The notes beneath the pieces are model-generated. The model saw only the letters and a list, made by a program, of their open reading frames with translations. It was not told the DNA's origin and did no database searches. A stretch of 44,519 nucleotides of DNA from Mycolicibacter sinensis. GTDB lineage: Bacteria; Actinomycetota; Actinomycetes; Mycobacteriales; Mycobacteriaceae. Positions 25,140-33,587 of the stretch are shown in pieces (positions within the stretch are counted from its first letter, which is position 1; each line of letters starts with the position of its first letter). The stretch is from NCBI RefSeq assembly GCF_001667945.1, contig NZ_LZJK01000146.1:1-44519 (forward strand), in the 5' to 3' direction. A program made the translations under genes and the position numbers.

Positions 25140-26081
25140 GTGTCGTCGTCCGGTAGTACCAGGGCGATCATCGCGGCGCTGGCCGCCAACGCCGGAATCG
25201 CGGTGGCGAAGTTCACCGGGTATGTGATCACCGGCAGCGCCGCCATGCTCGCCGAGGCGGTGCACTCGGTGGTCGACACCTCCAACCAGGCGCTGCTGCT
25301 GTTCGGCCAGCGGGCCGCGGCCAAGGCGCCCGATGCGCTGCATCCGTTCGGGCACGGGCGCAGCCGCTACTTCTGGTCGTTCGTGGTGGCGCTGGTGCTG
25401 TTCAGCCTCGGCTCGATGTTCGCGGTGTACGAGGGCTACGAAAAGGTCCGCCACCCGGTCGAGTTGAGTTCTCCGGTGGTGGCGGTGGCGATCCTGGTCG
25501 TGGCGATCGGATTGGAGGCGTTCAGTTTTCGTACCGCGGTGCGCGAATCGCGCCCGCTCAAGGGCGACGGCAGCTGGTTGCGGTTCTTGCGCACCTCGCG
25601 TAACCCGGAGCTTCCGGTGGTGCTGCTGGAGGACACCGCCGCACTGATCGGCCTGGTGCTGGCGCTGGCGGGGGTGGGCCTGAGCATGCTCACCGACAAC
25701 CCGGTCTGGGACGGCGTGGCAACCTTGGGCATCGGCGCGCTACTCGGGGTGGTCGCGGTGTTTCTGATGGTCGAGATGCACAGCCTGCTGATCGGCGAGG
25801 GCGCCACCGTCGCCGAGGATCGGGCCATCCGCGCGGCGCTGGAACAGACCGCCAACGTCACCCGGCTGATCCACATCCGCACCCAGTACCTGGGGCCCGA
25901 CGAGATGCTGGTGGGCGCCAAGATCGCGCTGGTTCCCCGGCTGGACCTGGCCGCGATCGCGGCCACCATCGACGCCGCCGAAGCCAATATCCGCGCGGCC
26001 GTGCCCACCGCTCGGGTCATCTATCTCGAACCGGACCTGGACCGCACGCCTGTGCCAGACTCGCGGGAGCAGAAAGGGTGA
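25140..26081 (+). CDS. Cation diffusion facilitator metal transporter
   Basis: A 313-residue CDF antiporter that would export a divalent metal such as zinc. It has the signature AEAVHSVVDTSNQALLLFG (His/Asp site, about 40-48), HPFGHGRSRYFWSF (about 66-79), a second membrane site in LEDTAALIGL (about 162-171) and a cytoplasmic C-terminal domain (HIRTQYLGPDEMLVGAKIAL). The EDTAALIGL form is that of the SLC30A9-like branch. The GTG follows the manA stop directly. Its own stop overlaps the next gene (Csb1-like) as GTGA. The H37Rv manA-alkB interval has no CDF gene in my recollection, so this begins the accessory section. Confidence 0.88.
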   Translation: MSSSGSTRAIIAALAANAGIAVAKFTGYVITGSAAMLAEAVHSVVDTSNQALLLFGQRAAAKAPDALHPFGHGRSRYFWSFVVALVLFSLGSMFAVYEGYEKVRHPVELSSPVVAVAILVVAIGLEAFSFRTAVRESRPLKGDGSWLRFLRTSRNPELPVVLLEDTAALIGLVLALAGVGLSMLTDNPVWDGVATLGIGALLGVVAVFLMVEMHSLLIGEGATVAEDRAIRAALEQTANVTRLIHIRTQYLGPDEMLVGAKIALVPRLDLAAIAATIDAAEANIRAAVPTARVIYLEPDLDRTPVPDSREQKG

Positions 26082-27163
26082 CCGTTTTGTCCAGCTTCTC
26101 CTACCAACAGCTGACCGCGGCCTGCCAGGCCGGCGGTGCCAGCACCTTGAGCGTGGCCACCGACTTGGCCGCCGCCGGCGGGCCGCACGCCGCGATCAGC
26201 CCGGCCCACCGCGCCGGACGTGGCCCGTCGGCCATCATCACCGAGACCCGCCTGATCGACGGCAACCCGACGCCGACGGTGGTCGTCGACGACAATCAGA
26301 GCCAGATCCAGCGCGTGGAAGCCGCGATCCTGCAAGGCCTGCGCGATCAACACCCGCTGCTGAGCCGGGTGCCGCATCTGCAGGTGGCCTACGAAGGCGG
26401 CCGCTCGGTCTACACCGATCTTGAACTGCCGCAACGCATCTTCGATGGCCACTTCCTGACCGGGTCGATCGACGGCCACCCGGCGATCGCGCACCCGGTC
26501 TACCGCGCTGCGCGCGAAAGCACGCCCGAAAACGCCCGCGCTCTCCTGGAATTGAGCCCCGGCAGCCTGGTTTTCGGCGCGATCGACGCCGCCCGCAGCG
26601 CGGGCCAGAGCCGCTTTCGCGGTGTGCTGTCCGGTGAGATCATCGGCGTGCTCGTCGAGGGCGCACCGACGAATTCCCGCGGGGGCGCCGACACCGTCTG
26701 CTGCAGCCGCATCATCCGCACTCAGGTGCTGAGCTTCGCCGCCCTGCGGCAGCTGCGATTCGACTGCGGGCCCGCCGGCGACGAGGCGTGCCGGGCATTG
26801 TTGGGTGCCTACGCGCTGGCCGGGCTGGTGCGCGCCAACGCCGAGCTGAGCATCCGGGCCAACTGCGACCTGGTCGAGACCGGCCCGACGACGCTCAAGC
26901 TCGACGCCCGCGACGGCGACTTCGTCGAGCTGGCGGCGCTGTCGATCGAGCAGGCCGACGACCTGCTGGAGCGCGCGCTGGCGCAGGCCTACCGGGAAGC
27001 CGACATCAGCTGGCGCGGCCAGGTGCTGCACGTCACCGGCAACGCCGGGGCCTACGCCGCGGCCCAGAACGGGGGAGCGGCGCAGGAGGCGCCGGTCGCC
27101 CATGAGCCGCGCCGGTTCCGGCTGCCGCACTTCATCGAGAGCCGGCGCACCGCGATGCGCTGA
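26078..27163 (+). CDS. Orphan Csb1/Cas7u-like protein (GSU0053 family)
   Basis: A 361-residue protein resembling Csb1, the Cas7-type RNA-binding backbone subunit of type I-U/I-G CRISPR effectors. Matching phrases in order: FSYQQLTAAC, TRLIDG, VVVDDNQSQIQRVEAAI (about 69-84; family form is a LV-[DE]-S-x-QS-x2-NR-x-E pattern), LPQRIFDG, SPGSLVFGAIDA (about 160-171), RFRGVLSGEIIGV (about 179-191), SRI, RTQVLSF, and ANCDLVE (about 262; family CDLEL). No csb2, cas8, cas3, cas1/2 or repeat array is in the window. Its GTG overlaps the CDF transporter stop, so the pair is translationally coupled. It could be a domesticated RNA-binding protein. Confidence 0.72.
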   Translation: MTVLSSFSYQQLTAACQAGGASTLSVATDLAAAGGPHAAISPAHRAGRGPSAIITETRLIDGNPTPTVVVDDNQSQIQRVEAAILQGLRDQHPLLSRVPHLQVAYEGGRSVYTDLELPQRIFDGHFLTGSIDGHPAIAHPVYRAARESTPENARALLELSPGSLVFGAIDAARSAGQSRFRGVLSGEIIGVLVEGAPTNSRGGADTVCCSRIIRTQVLSFAALRQLRFDCGPAGDEACRALLGAYALAGLVRANAELSIRANCDLVETGPTTLKLDARDGDFVELAALSIEQADDLLERALAQAYREADISWRGQVLHVTGNAGAYAAAQNGGAAQEAPVAHEPRRFRLPHFIESRRTAMR

Positions 27164-27201
27164 GGGACCGGCGCGCATCGACTGACCGGCCGTAGGGACG
27201 A

Positions 27202-27245
27202 TGCCAGCACGAGTCGACGCAGCGCAACCTGATGCAGTGCTGGCA
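27202..27245. repeat. Perfect 9-bp inverted repeat between the Csb1-like gene and the LAL regulator
   Basis: TGCCAGCAC (27202-27210) and GTGCTGGCA (27237-27245) are exact complements across 26 bases. The site lies 39 bases after the Csb1-like stop and 57 bases before the regulator's GTG. It could be a hairpin ending the upstream operon, although no T-run follows, or an operator for the regulator. The rest of 27164-27301 shows nothing else. Confidence 0.45.
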
Positions 27246-27301
27246 GCGGCACGGAACCTCCGGGGCTGCGCAGCTCTGGGCCGGCGTTATAGCGTCAGGG
27301 G

Positions 27302-30073
27302 GTGTCGGTACCGCTGCAGGGCGGCGTCCCGGACTTGACGGGCCGCGCCGCGGAGCGCCACGTGGTCGATCAACTTCTGGATGCGTTGCGCGCGGGTCGG
27401 AGCCGGGCCCTTGTGATCCACGGCGAGGCCGGTATCGGTAAGACGGCGCTGTTGCACTACGCCGCCTCGCGAGCGACCGGCATCCGGGTGCTTCGTGCAG
27501 CAGGTGTCGAATCGGAGCTGGAACTGGCGTACGCCGGGCTGCACCAGCTGTGTGCCCCCTTCCTCGACCGGCTCGATCACCTGCCCGCGCCGCAACGCCG
27601 GGCTATGCAGATCGCCTTTGGTATCAGCTCCGGCCCGCCCCCCGACGAGTTCGTCCTGGGGCTCGCTGTACTGGGCCTGCTGTCGCACCTGGCCGAGGAA
27701 CGACCACTCATCTGCCTGGTGGACGATCAACAGTGGCTGGACCGGGCCTCGATGAGGTCGCTGGCATTCGTCGCCCGCAGGCTCGGCGAGGAGTCGGTGG
27801 GGATGGTGTTCGCGACCCGGCAGCGAGGGATCGAGGTAGCCGGCTTGCCGGATCTACCCGTCGCCGAATTGGCGGACGCCGATGCGCGACGACTGCTCGA
27901 CAGGGCGCTTGATGGTCCGCTCGATGCGCGGGTCCGCGATCAGATCGTCATCGAATCACGCGGGAATCCCCTTGCCCTGCTGGAGCTTCCGCGCGCGGTA
28001 TCGACGGCCGCGTTGGCCGGTGGCTTCGCGCTGCCGCGCGCGGGGTCGCTCACCGGGGCACTCGAGGAAACGTTCCGCGTCCGCTATCGGGCACTTCGCC
28101 CCGAGGCCCGGCTGCTGCTGCTGGTCGCGGCTACCGATCCGACCGGCGATGCTGCGTTGGTGTGGCGGGCCGCCCAGGCGCTCGGCATCGACGACAGCGC
28201 CGCGGTGGACGTTGCCGACGCGGGCCTGGCGGAGATCGGCACCCGGGTACGTTTCCGGCACCCGTTGGTGCGTTCGGCGACGTACTGGTCGTCGTCGATC
28301 GCGGACCGGCAGTCGGTGCACCGCGGACTCGGGGAGGCCACCGACGCGACCCGTGACCCGGACCGGCGCATCTGGCACCTCGCCCAAGCCGCCGCGGGGC
28401 CGGACGCAAAGCTGGCAGATGAGCTCGAACGCGCCGCCGACCAGGCGCTCGAACGAGGTGGGCTGGTGGCCGCGGCGGCATTCCTGGAGCGGTCGGCACT
28501 GCTGACGCTCGAGCCCTCCCGGCGGGGACAACGCGCCCTGATGGCCGCGCGGGCCAATGTGCAGGCCGGGCGATTCGATGCGGCGACCCACCTGCTGACC
28601 ACCGCCGAATCGGAGTCGGTTGGCGAGCTTCAGCGCGCCCACATCGACCTGCTCCGCGCTCACCTCGCGTTCGCGACCAGCCGCGGGGGCGAGGCGCCGC
28701 TACTGCTGCTGCAGGCAGCGCGAAGATTCGAGCCCATCGATCCGCAACTCGCCAGGGAGACCTACCTGGAAGGCATCTCCGCCGCTGCGTTCGCCGGGCG
28801 GCTCGCAAGCCCTGGCGGAGACGTCCTCGACCTGTCGCGCGCCGCCATGTCGGCCCCGGCCCCCCGGGGAATACCGCGGACAACCGACCACCTCTTGGCC
28901 GGCATGGCCAAGAACATCGTCGAGGGATACCCAGCGGCGGTCGCAGACCTTCGCGCTGCGCTGGCCAGCGTGCCGGGCGAGATGTCGCCCACCGAAGAAC
29001 TGCGGTGGATGTGGTTGATCAACGAGACCGCATTGCACCTGTGGGACGACGCGCGCTGGAACGCGCTGTCGGAGCGTTACCTTCGCCTGGCCCGTGGCGT
29101 CGGCGCGCTCATCGAGCTGCCCCTGGCGTTGAGCACCCGGGCCATCATGCTGGTGTTCGCCGGCGACCTGTCCACCGCGAGCGTTCTCATCGCCGAGCAG
29201 GCGGCTGCCACCGAGGCCACCGGTATCAATCTGGGTCCGTACGCCGCCGCGCAACTGGCCGCGGTCCGCGGTCGCTACGCCGAGACGATGGGGTTGGTCG
29301 ACGACATCCTCGCCGTGGTGCCGCTGCGCGGGGAGGGTATCGGCATGGCGATCGCCGAATGGACGAAGGCACTGTTATTGAACGGCACGGGGGATTATCC
29401 GGAGGCGATGGCCGCGGCGCAGCGCTCCCTGCACCATCAGAAATACCCTGACCTGCACTATCCCGGGATCGCGAACTGGGCCGTGGCGGAGCTGATCGAG
29501 GCCGCCGCCCGTACCGGAATAACCGACACGGCAACCGAAGCAACACAGTGGATGACCGCGATGACCGATGCGAGCGGCACCGACTGGGCACTGGGCGTGG
29601 GCGCGCGATCCCGGGCGCTGGTGGCCCAGGGCGAGGAGGCCGAGCAGCTCTACCGCGAAGCGATCAGACGCCTGCAGGCCAGCCTGGTGCGGACCGACCT
29701 GGCCCGCGCGCACCTGCTCTATGGCGAGTGGCTTCGCCGGGAGCGGCGCCGCGTGGATGCCCGCGAACAACTGCGCACCGCGCACGACATGCTGGAGTCG
29801 ATGGGAATGTCGGCGTTCGCCGACCGCGCATGGCGGGAGCTTATGGCGACGGGCGAAACCGCCCGCAAGCGGTCGGAACCGACTCGCACCGCCGAACTCA
29901 CCGCCCAGGAGCTGCAGGTCGCTCGGCTGGCCCGCGACGGGCTCTCCAATCCCGAGATCGGTACCCGGCTCTTCATCAGCGCCAAGACCGTTCAGTACCA
30001 CCTGCGCAAGGTGTTCATCAAACTCGACATCACCTCCCGGGCCCAGCTCGAGTACGTTCTCCCCTCGGTCTGA
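27302..30073 (+). CDS. LAL-type LuxR family transcriptional regulator with AAA+ ATPase domain
   Basis: A 923-residue large ATP-binding LuxR regulator. The N-terminal ATPase domain has Walker A GEAGIGKT (about 38-45) and Walker B LICLVDDQQWLD (about 138-149). A long helical middle follows, probably TPR-like repeats that bind a ligand or partner. The C-terminal LuxR helix-turn-helix (about 862-920) shows LTAQELQVARLARDGLSNPEIG and SAKTVQYHLRKVFIKL. Such proteins often activate adjacent catabolic or biosynthetic genes, so the methyltransferase-to-oxidoreductase cluster 280 bases downstream is the likely target. The GTG at 27302 is the first in-frame start after the inverted repeat. It is the largest gene in the window. 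Confidence 0.92.
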   Translation: MSVPLQGGVPDLTGRAAERHVVDQLLDALRAGRSRALVIHGEAGIGKTALLHYAASRATGIRVLRAAGVESELELAYAGLHQLCAPFLDRLDHLPAPQRRAMQIAFGISSGPPPDEFVLGLAVLGLLSHLAEERPLICLVDDQQWLDRASMRSLAFVARRLGEESVGMVFATRQRGIEVAGLPDLPVAELADADARRLLDRALDGPLDARVRDQIVIESRGNPLALLELPRAVSTAALAGGFALPRAGSLTGALEETFRVRYRALRPEARLLLLVAATDPTGDAALVWRAAQALGIDDSAAVDVADAGLAEIGTRVRFRHPLVRSATYWSSSIADRQSVHRGLGEATDATRDPDRRIWHLAQAAAGPDAKLADELERAADQALERGGLVAAAAFLERSALLTLEPSRRGQRALMAARANVQAGRFDAATHLLTTAESESVGELQRAHIDLLRAHLAFATSRGGEAPLLLLQAARRFEPIDPQLARETYLEGISAAAFAGRLASPGGDVLDLSRAAMSAPAPRGIPRTTDHLLAGMAKNIVEGYPAAVADLRAALASVPGEMSPTEELRWMWLINETALHLWDDARWNALSERYLRLARGVGALIELPLALSTRAIMLVFAGDLSTASVLIAEQAAATEATGINLGPYAAAQLAAVRGRYAETMGLVDDILAVVPLRGEGIGMAIAEWTKALLLNGTGDYPEAMAAAQRSLHHQKYPDLHYPGIANWAVAELIEAAARTGITDTATEATQWMTAMTDASGTDWALGVGARSRALVAQGEEAEQLYREAIRRLQASLVRTDLARAHLLYGEWLRRERRRVDAREQLRTAHDMLESMGMSAFADRAWRELMATGETARKRSEPTRTAELTAQELQVARLARDGLSNPEIGTRLFISAKTVQYHLRKVFIKLDITSRAQLEYVLPSV

Positions 30074-30352
30074 GCTCGGTTGCTGCCCACCGGCCGAGGC
30101 GAATGACGTTGTGGCCGGCGGAGCATCACCGATATGCCGGCAGGACCGGTCCCGCGCCACCGGCCTGGGCGGTTAGACCATCCACGTGGTCCCGGGCCGC
30201 TGGCCTCTGCTGGCGCAAGTTGTGGGAAAGCTGTCGCATCCTCGACCTCCCGGCGCCGGCCGGGTGGGTGAAGCTCGACCGGTGATTCCTTCCACCGCTC
30301 CCAGCCCGGCGGTTGCGGCCGCCGCAAACTCCCGGCAGATCCGGAGGACCGT
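30074..30352. other. Gap between the LAL regulator and the methyltransferase
   Basis: This stretch of about 280 bases has no credible gene. It ends with GGAGG, the ribosome binding site of the methyltransferase. It should contain the promoter of the downstream cluster if that is not read through from the regulator, but I could not pick out -35/-10 boxes with confidence. Confidence 0.5.
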
Positions 30353-31267
30353 ATGACGATGAACCGCAGCGACAACGACACCTGGGACCTGGCCCGCAGC
30401 GTCGGCGCCACCGCGACCATGGTCGCTGCGGCCAGGGCGGCGGCCAGCAGACGACCCGACCCGATCATCAACGACAAGTTCGCCGAACCGCTGGTCCGCG
30501 CTGCCGGGGTCGAGTTGTTCGCACGACTGGCAAGCGGCGAGCTGGAGTACGCCGATGTCGGATCTGCTTGGATGCCAGACTATTTCGGGGCTCGCACCCG
30601 GTTCTTCGACGCTTTCTTCCCTGCTGCGACCATCGCCGGCATACGGCAGGTGGTGATCGTGGGATCCGGGCTGGATTCCCGGGCGTACCGATTGGATTGG
30701 CCACCAGGGACGGTCGTCTACGAGATCGACCAGCCGGAGGTGATCGCATTCAAGAACGCGACGCTGGGTCGCCTGGGTGCCGACCCGAAGACGGAGGTGC
30801 GCCCGGTCGGCATCGATCTGCGTCAGGACTGGCCCGCCGCGCTGCGTGCAGCAGGCTTCGATCCGGCGGCGCCGGCCGCCTGGTTGGCCGAGGGGCTGAT
30901 GATCGGATACCTTCCCGGTGACGCCCAAGACCGCATGCTGGAGCAGATCACCGCGTTCAGCGCGCCGGGCAGCCGGCTGGCCGCCGACTACTTGCGCAGT
31001 GACTCCGCCTCAGTGGGGGCGATGATCTTGCGCACCGCCGAGGACTGGAGACTGCGCGGTTACGACGTCGACTTCGGCGCCCTTACCTACGCCCGCGGGC
31101 CCAAGGACGTCGAGTCCTCACTGCAAGCCCGCGGCTGGCAGACCGTCAGCTACCGGCTCACCGATCTGCTCACCGCGGCCGGAGTGGCCGACGGAGGTAT
31201 GGACACCAGTCCGGACGGGCACGGTGCCATGGACTACGTCACCGCGATCCGTCGGGGATCGGAATGA
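30353..31267 (+). CDS. SAM-dependent methyltransferase, TIGR00027/leucine carboxyl methyltransferase-like family
   Basis: A 304-residue member of a methyltransferase family much expanded in mycobacteria. The N-terminus DTWDLARSVGATATMVAAARA and DPIINDKFAEPLV are hallmarks; the SAM-binding strand-loop is VVIVGSGLDSRAYRLDW (about 99-115), with the acidic ribose residue in YEIDQPEV and LAEGLMIGYLP after it. The substrate is unknown; relatives may methylate carboxyl or hydroxyl groups. The ATG at 30353 has GGAGG 6 bases upstream; an ATG two codons later is also possible. It begins the rightward cluster that continues into ubiX/ubiD homologues 76 bases on, so its substrate could be an aromatic acid. 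That is inference. Confidence 0.88.
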   Translation: MTMNRSDNDTWDLARSVGATATMVAAARAAASRRPDPIINDKFAEPLVRAAGVELFARLASGELEYADVGSAWMPDYFGARTRFFDAFFPAATIAGIRQVVIVGSGLDSRAYRLDWPPGTVVYEIDQPEVIAFKNATLGRLGADPKTEVRPVGIDLRQDWPAALRAAGFDPAAPAAWLAEGLMIGYLPGDAQDRMLEQITAFSAPGSRLAADYLRSDSASVGAMILRTAEDWRLRGYDVDFGALTYARGPKDVESSLQARGWQTVSYRLTDLLTAAGVADGGMDTSPDGHGAMDYVTAIRRGSE

Positions 31268-31343
31268 CTGGCCATCGGCGGATGCGAGGCCTGCCCCGTG
31301 CGCAGCATCCTGGCCAGCAGCGGACAGTGAGTGGAGGCCGATG

Positions 31344-31955
31344 ATGCGTGTGGTTGTTGCGATGACGGGTGCGACGGGTGCCGTGTTGGGCATCGGTGTG
31401 CTGGAGGCACTTGCTCGGTTGGGGGTCGAGACGCACCTGGTTCTCAGTGAGTGGGCGCGGGCGACGATCAAGTTGGAGACCGACGTCAGTGTGGGTGAGG
31501 TTCGTGCGCTGGCGACTCACGCCTATGGTGCCCGCGATCTGGCGGCGGCTATCTCCAGTGGCTCGTTTCGCACGGACGGGATGGTGGTGTGTCCGTGCAG
31601 TATGAAGACGTTGAGCGCGATCCGGATCGGCTTCAGCGACAATCTGATCACCCGGGCTGCTGACGTCACGCTCAAGGAGCGTCGCCGGCTGGTGCTGGTC
31701 ACCCGGGAGGCTCCGCTAAGTGAGATTCACTTGGAGAACATGCAGTATCTGGCGCGCGCGGGTGCGGTGATCTTTCCGCCCACGGTGGCCTATTACGCCC
31801 GTCCTCGTTCGGTGCAGGAGGTGACCGACTATGTGGTGGGCCGGGTCATCGATCAGCTCGGGATCGAGCACTCGCTGATCAACCGCTGGAAAGACGACCG
31901 GCGCCTGGGCGTGCACGGTGACGCCGGGCTGGCGGTGGTGAGGGCAACGAAATGA
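31344..31955 (+). CDS. UbiX-family flavin prenyltransferase
   Basis: A 203-residue UbiX/Pad1-type enzyme that makes prenylated FMN, the cofactor of UbiD decarboxylases. It shows the flavin loop MTGATGAVLGI, SEWARATIK, the phosphate/prenyl site VCPCSMKTLSAI, DNLITRAADVTLKERR, LVLVTREAPLSEIHLENM and a C-terminal FPPTVAYYARP. GGAGG lies 6 bases before the ATG at 31344; an adjacent ATG at 31341 is possible. Its ATGA overlap with the ubiD-like gene means cofactor maker and cofactor user are made together. Codons seem more T/G-ending at the start than in nearby core genes, which could signal transfer. Confidence 0.93.
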   Translation: MRVVVAMTGATGAVLGIGVLEALARLGVETHLVLSEWARATIKLETDVSVGEVRALATHAYGARDLAAAISSGSFRTDGMVVCPCSMKTLSAIRIGFSDNLITRAADVTLKERRRLVLVTREAPLSEIHLENMQYLARAGAVIFPPTVAYYARPRSVQEVTDYVVGRVIDQLGIEHSLINRWKDDRRLGVHGDAGLAVVRATK

Positions 31956-33550
31956 CCACGGCCACCGGCGCGACCGGACCCCAGACGGACAACGGGGCCA
32001 TCGAGCAGAACACCGGTCCTGATCTGCGTAGCTGGCTTGGCACCCTCGAGGCCGCCGGTCAGCTGCGCCGGATCACCGTCCCGGTGGACTGGGATGAGGA
32101 GATCGGTGCGATCACCCGCGCCAACTTGTGCCTGGGTGGACCGGCGCTGTTGTTCGAGAACATCATCGGCCACGAAAACACCCGGTGCACCAAGCTGTTG
32201 ACGTCGGCGATCGGCAGCCGACGCCAGATCCAGTTGCTGCTGGGCCTGCCCGAGGGCACCACTGATTCGGCTATCGTGCATCACCTGCGCCAGGCGTTCA
32301 GCCACCCCGTTGCACCGCGCATCGTGGCCACCGGCCCGGTCAAGCAGAACATCATCGAAGGCGCCGACATCGACCTGCGGGAGTTGCCGGTGCCGAAATG
32401 GCATGGCCACGACGGCGGCCGCTACATCGACACCTTCTGCGGTGTCATCACAGCAGACAAAGTGACCGGCCGGGACAACATCGGCCTGTACCGGGGCATG
32501 ATCGTCGACCGCGACAAGATCGCCAAACTGCTGGTCCCCAGCCAGGGCTGGGGTGGACACATGGCGGAGTACAAACCGGAACCAATGCCGGTCGCCGTCG
32601 TCTACGGATGGCACGATGTGCTGCCGTTCTGTGCGGGCAGCCCATTCCCCAAGAACATCTGCGAATGGGACATGATGGGGGCGCTGCTGGGCCGCCCCGT
32701 CGACCTGGTGGCCTGCGAGTCGGTGCCGCTGCATGTGCCGGCGACCGCCGAGATCGTCGTCGAGGGATACATCGACCCCGACCCGGGGACCTTCGCCATG
32801 GAAGGCCCGTTCGCCGAGTACCCCGGATTCATCGGCGATGCCGCACCGGCGCCGGTGCTGCACGTCACCCGGATCACCCACCGCAACGACCCGGTGTTGC
32901 GCGGCACCCTTGAGGGCATCCGCCCCGGGATGCTCAACGAGGACAGCATCGTCAACTTCGCCCGCTCGGCCATCACCTGGAACCTCCTCGACGATCTGGG
33001 CATCGGCGGCATCACCGACCTGTGGATGACCGAGGTCACCAATGGCCAAAACACCGTGGTGCAGATCCAAAAGCGATACCGCGGACACGCCCAACAGATC
33101 GCCTCGGCACTGTGGGGCACCGGCGGCTCGATGTGGTTCCACAAAAACGTCATCGTCGTCGAGGAAGACATCGACATCCACGACCCGGCCGCCCTGGACT
33201 GGGCCCTGTCCTACCGTGTCAACGCCGGCCACGGCGATATCGCCTTCTTCGGTCCAGGCCTGGGCTCATCACTGGATCCATCGACGCCGCCACAGCGCAA
33301 CGACACCAACAAATACGGCACCGGCGAATGGACCCGCGTCCTCGTCGACGCCACCCGCAGCTGGGACATCGACCCACGGCCGCAGTGGGGAGGACGCCGA
33401 TTCCCCCCGACCGACCGGCTACCAGTCGAATTGGAAGCCCGAATCGCCGCCCGCTGGAGTGAATACGGGATCGGCATCCCCTACCTGGACACCGCCGGTC
33501 GCGAACGCCTGACCCTCGCCCAACTAAGCAAACGAATGCCACAGGTATAG
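31952..33550 (+). CDS. UbiD-family prenyl-FMN-dependent decarboxylase
   Basis: A 532-residue UbiD/Fdc-like reversible decarboxylase, closest in style to the C subunit of hydroxyarylic acid decarboxylases. The prenyl-FMN/metal region reads NIGLYR, with Asn and Arg at the spacing of Fdc1 Asn168 and Arg173. EGPFAE gives two acidic residues at the spacing of Glu277 and Glu282, completing the Glu-Arg-Glu network. LPVPKWHGHDGGRYI and ICEWDMMGALLG are further family motifs. It has an N-terminal extension of about 25 residues rich in Thr/Ala/Gly. No small D subunit follows, unlike the classical B-C-D operons. The substrate is probably an aromatic or alpha,beta-unsaturated acid. Confidence 0.93.
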   Translation: MTTATGATGPQTDNGAIEQNTGPDLRSWLGTLEAAGQLRRITVPVDWDEEIGAITRANLCLGGPALLFENIIGHENTRCTKLLTSAIGSRRQIQLLLGLPEGTTDSAIVHHLRQAFSHPVAPRIVATGPVKQNIIEGADIDLRELPVPKWHGHDGGRYIDTFCGVITADKVTGRDNIGLYRGMIVDRDKIAKLLVPSQGWGGHMAEYKPEPMPVAVVYGWHDVLPFCAGSPFPKNICEWDMMGALLGRPVDLVACESVPLHVPATAEIVVEGYIDPDPGTFAMEGPFAEYPGFIGDAAPAPVLHVTRITHRNDPVLRGTLEGIRPGMLNEDSIVNFARSAITWNLLDDLGIGGITDLWMTEVTNGQNTVVQIQKRYRGHAQQIASALWGTGGSMWFHKNVIVVEEDIDIHDPAALDWALSYRVNAGHGDIAFFGPGLGSSLDPSTPPQRNDTNKYGTGEWTRVLVDATRSWDIDPRPQWGGRRFPPTDRLPVELEARIAARWSEYGIGIPYLDTAGRERLTLAQLSKRMPQV

Positions 33551-33587
33551 GCGCCTGCAGCAGGCCATCCATTAGATCGGAGAACAT

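Noticed and set aside
25140..30352. Searched for a CRISPR array or further cas genes around the Csb1-like gene.
   Set aside because: No regularly spaced direct repeats were seen and neighbouring proteins are a CDF transporter and a LuxR regulator.
33551..33587. Place where a small decarboxylase D subunit gene might sit after the UbiD gene.
   Set aside because: Only 37 bases, with no Cys-rich frame; the next gene is clearly a tautomerase.
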